Shown: positions 5,656 through 6,241 of the stretch, piece after piece
Layout: each line of letters opens with the position of its first letter
Numbering within the stretch: position 1 is the stretch's first letter
From: Thermoplasmatales archaeon UBA447
GTDB lineage: Archaea; Thermoplasmatota; Thermoplasmata; Thermoplasmatales; Thermoplasmataceae
Direction of reading: 5' to 3'
NCBI GenBank assembly: GCA_002503205.1
Contig: DARE01000026.1
Span: 20,334-26,574, forward strand
DNA: 6,241 nucleotides
The notes under the pieces: generated by a model
What the model was told of the DNA's origin: nothing
What the model saw: only the letters and a program-made list of their open reading frames with translations
Databases searched by the model: none
Position numbers and translations under genes: made by a program

Positions 5656-6241
5656 ATGACGATAAAGAATTCCGAAGACCTTAGATGTCTCGTTGAGTCA
5701 GTAAGGGATAATTCCTTTCCGTATGAGAGGAAGTATGAAAAGGAGAGGGACTGGCTTAACTACGATTAGGCGCAGGTGAATGAGATCGCAGATGTGTTGG
5801 AAATCATAAGAGACATCGTCATTATTGCAGCTTCCCATATACCGCGAAAGAAGAAGAGGGCTGGGCGACCGCCTGTATTCTCTCAGGACATAGTGAAGGT
5901 AATGCTCATGCACTGATACTTCGGAATGCCCAACAGGGTTGCACAGGAATTCTCAGGTTATTCGGCGAGATACTTGGCATATCATCGGAATTATCATATA
6001 AGACCATAGTGCGTGGATACGATCCTGAGAGGACGAAGAAGATCCTGGACGAGGTTCTGATGATCATGAATGAAACCGGCAATCCGCTTGAGAAGATATT
6101 TTCAACAGACGGTACCGGAGATCCAACTACCATGAAAGTAAACTATGAATCAAAGAGGAGCCAGCAGAATATCCAGAAGAAGAATAAGGACATGAAATCC
6201 GACGCTTTCCCGCACACCGAGGGAAAGCATGACTTCCAGTA
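5656..6241 (+). pseudogene. Transposase relic, unassigned DDE type, runs off window end
   Basis: From ATG 5656 the frame reads MTIKNSEDLRCLVESVRDN and meets a TAG at 5767-5769. It continues AQVNEIADVLEIIRD, then KKKRAGRPPVFSQDIVKV, and meets a TGA at 5914-5916. After YFGMPNRVAQ the frame is lost near 5944-5948; loss of one base would explain this. It resumes as GILRLFGEILGI and runs open to the window end. The stretch KIFSTDGTGDPTTMKVNYES holds a probable first catalytic Asp at 6108-6110 in the DGTG context seen in several archaeal transposases. The GRPP motif and the order of parts resemble IS5/IS1182-type enzymes, but I cannot fix the family from this portion. The remaining catalytic residues and the right end of the element lie outside the window, and I found no convincing left end. 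Confidence 0.7.

Noticed and set aside
5698..6133. Open frames on the minus strand (5698-5913 and 5906-6133)
   Set aside because: They are antisense to the transposase relic, which has recognisable motifs on the plus strand.

Overview
The window looks like a stretch of a Thermoplasmatales-type euryarchaeal genome (Ferroplasma, Acidiplasma or Cuniculiplasma relatives). This is inferred from style, not from a marker gene. Coding sequence is AT-rich with heavy ATA, AGA and AGG use. Start regions have TATA-like boxes about 24-28 bases before start codons with almost no leader. The insertion sequences resemble ISH3/IS701-like and IS5 elements common in archaea. There is no rRNA, tRNA or CRISPR array and no housekeeping gene.

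Layout. (1) 10-1182 and 1179-1496 form a tight two-gene unit with an ATGA stop/start overlap: gene A, a 390-residue secreted protein with a long glycine/alanine-rich hydrophobic hairpin, and gene B, a 105-residue protein with three predicted membrane segments. (2) 1559-2791 is a complete ISH3/IS701-like element with terminal inverted repeats and an 8-base flanking repeat; its transposase gene has one frameshift. (3) 2800-2970 is a gap with an inverted repeat, a very small ORF and a TATA-like box. (4) 2971-4088 is a decayed IS5-family element on the minus strand, with matching ends and four lesions in its transposase. (5) 4101-5248 is A', a diverged second copy of gene A, broken by a frameshift in its signal peptide and an in-frame TGA. 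It has no partner B. (6) 5303-5605 on the minus strand is an intact 100-residue protein of unknown function. It is divergent from a third transposase relic (5656 to the window end) that carries two stops and a frameshift.

How it fits together. The most interesting part is the A/B unit and its dead relative A'. The pairing of a secreted protein holding a hydrophobic hairpin with a small basic membrane protein resembles a bacteriocin and its immunity protein. The two A copies keep near-identical flanks while the hairpin sequence has changed, which fits a specificity-determining segment. No homology search was possible, so the toxin/immunity reading is a hypothesis. The rest is mobile-element accretion: each transposase is damaged, and one element separates A' from its likely promoter.
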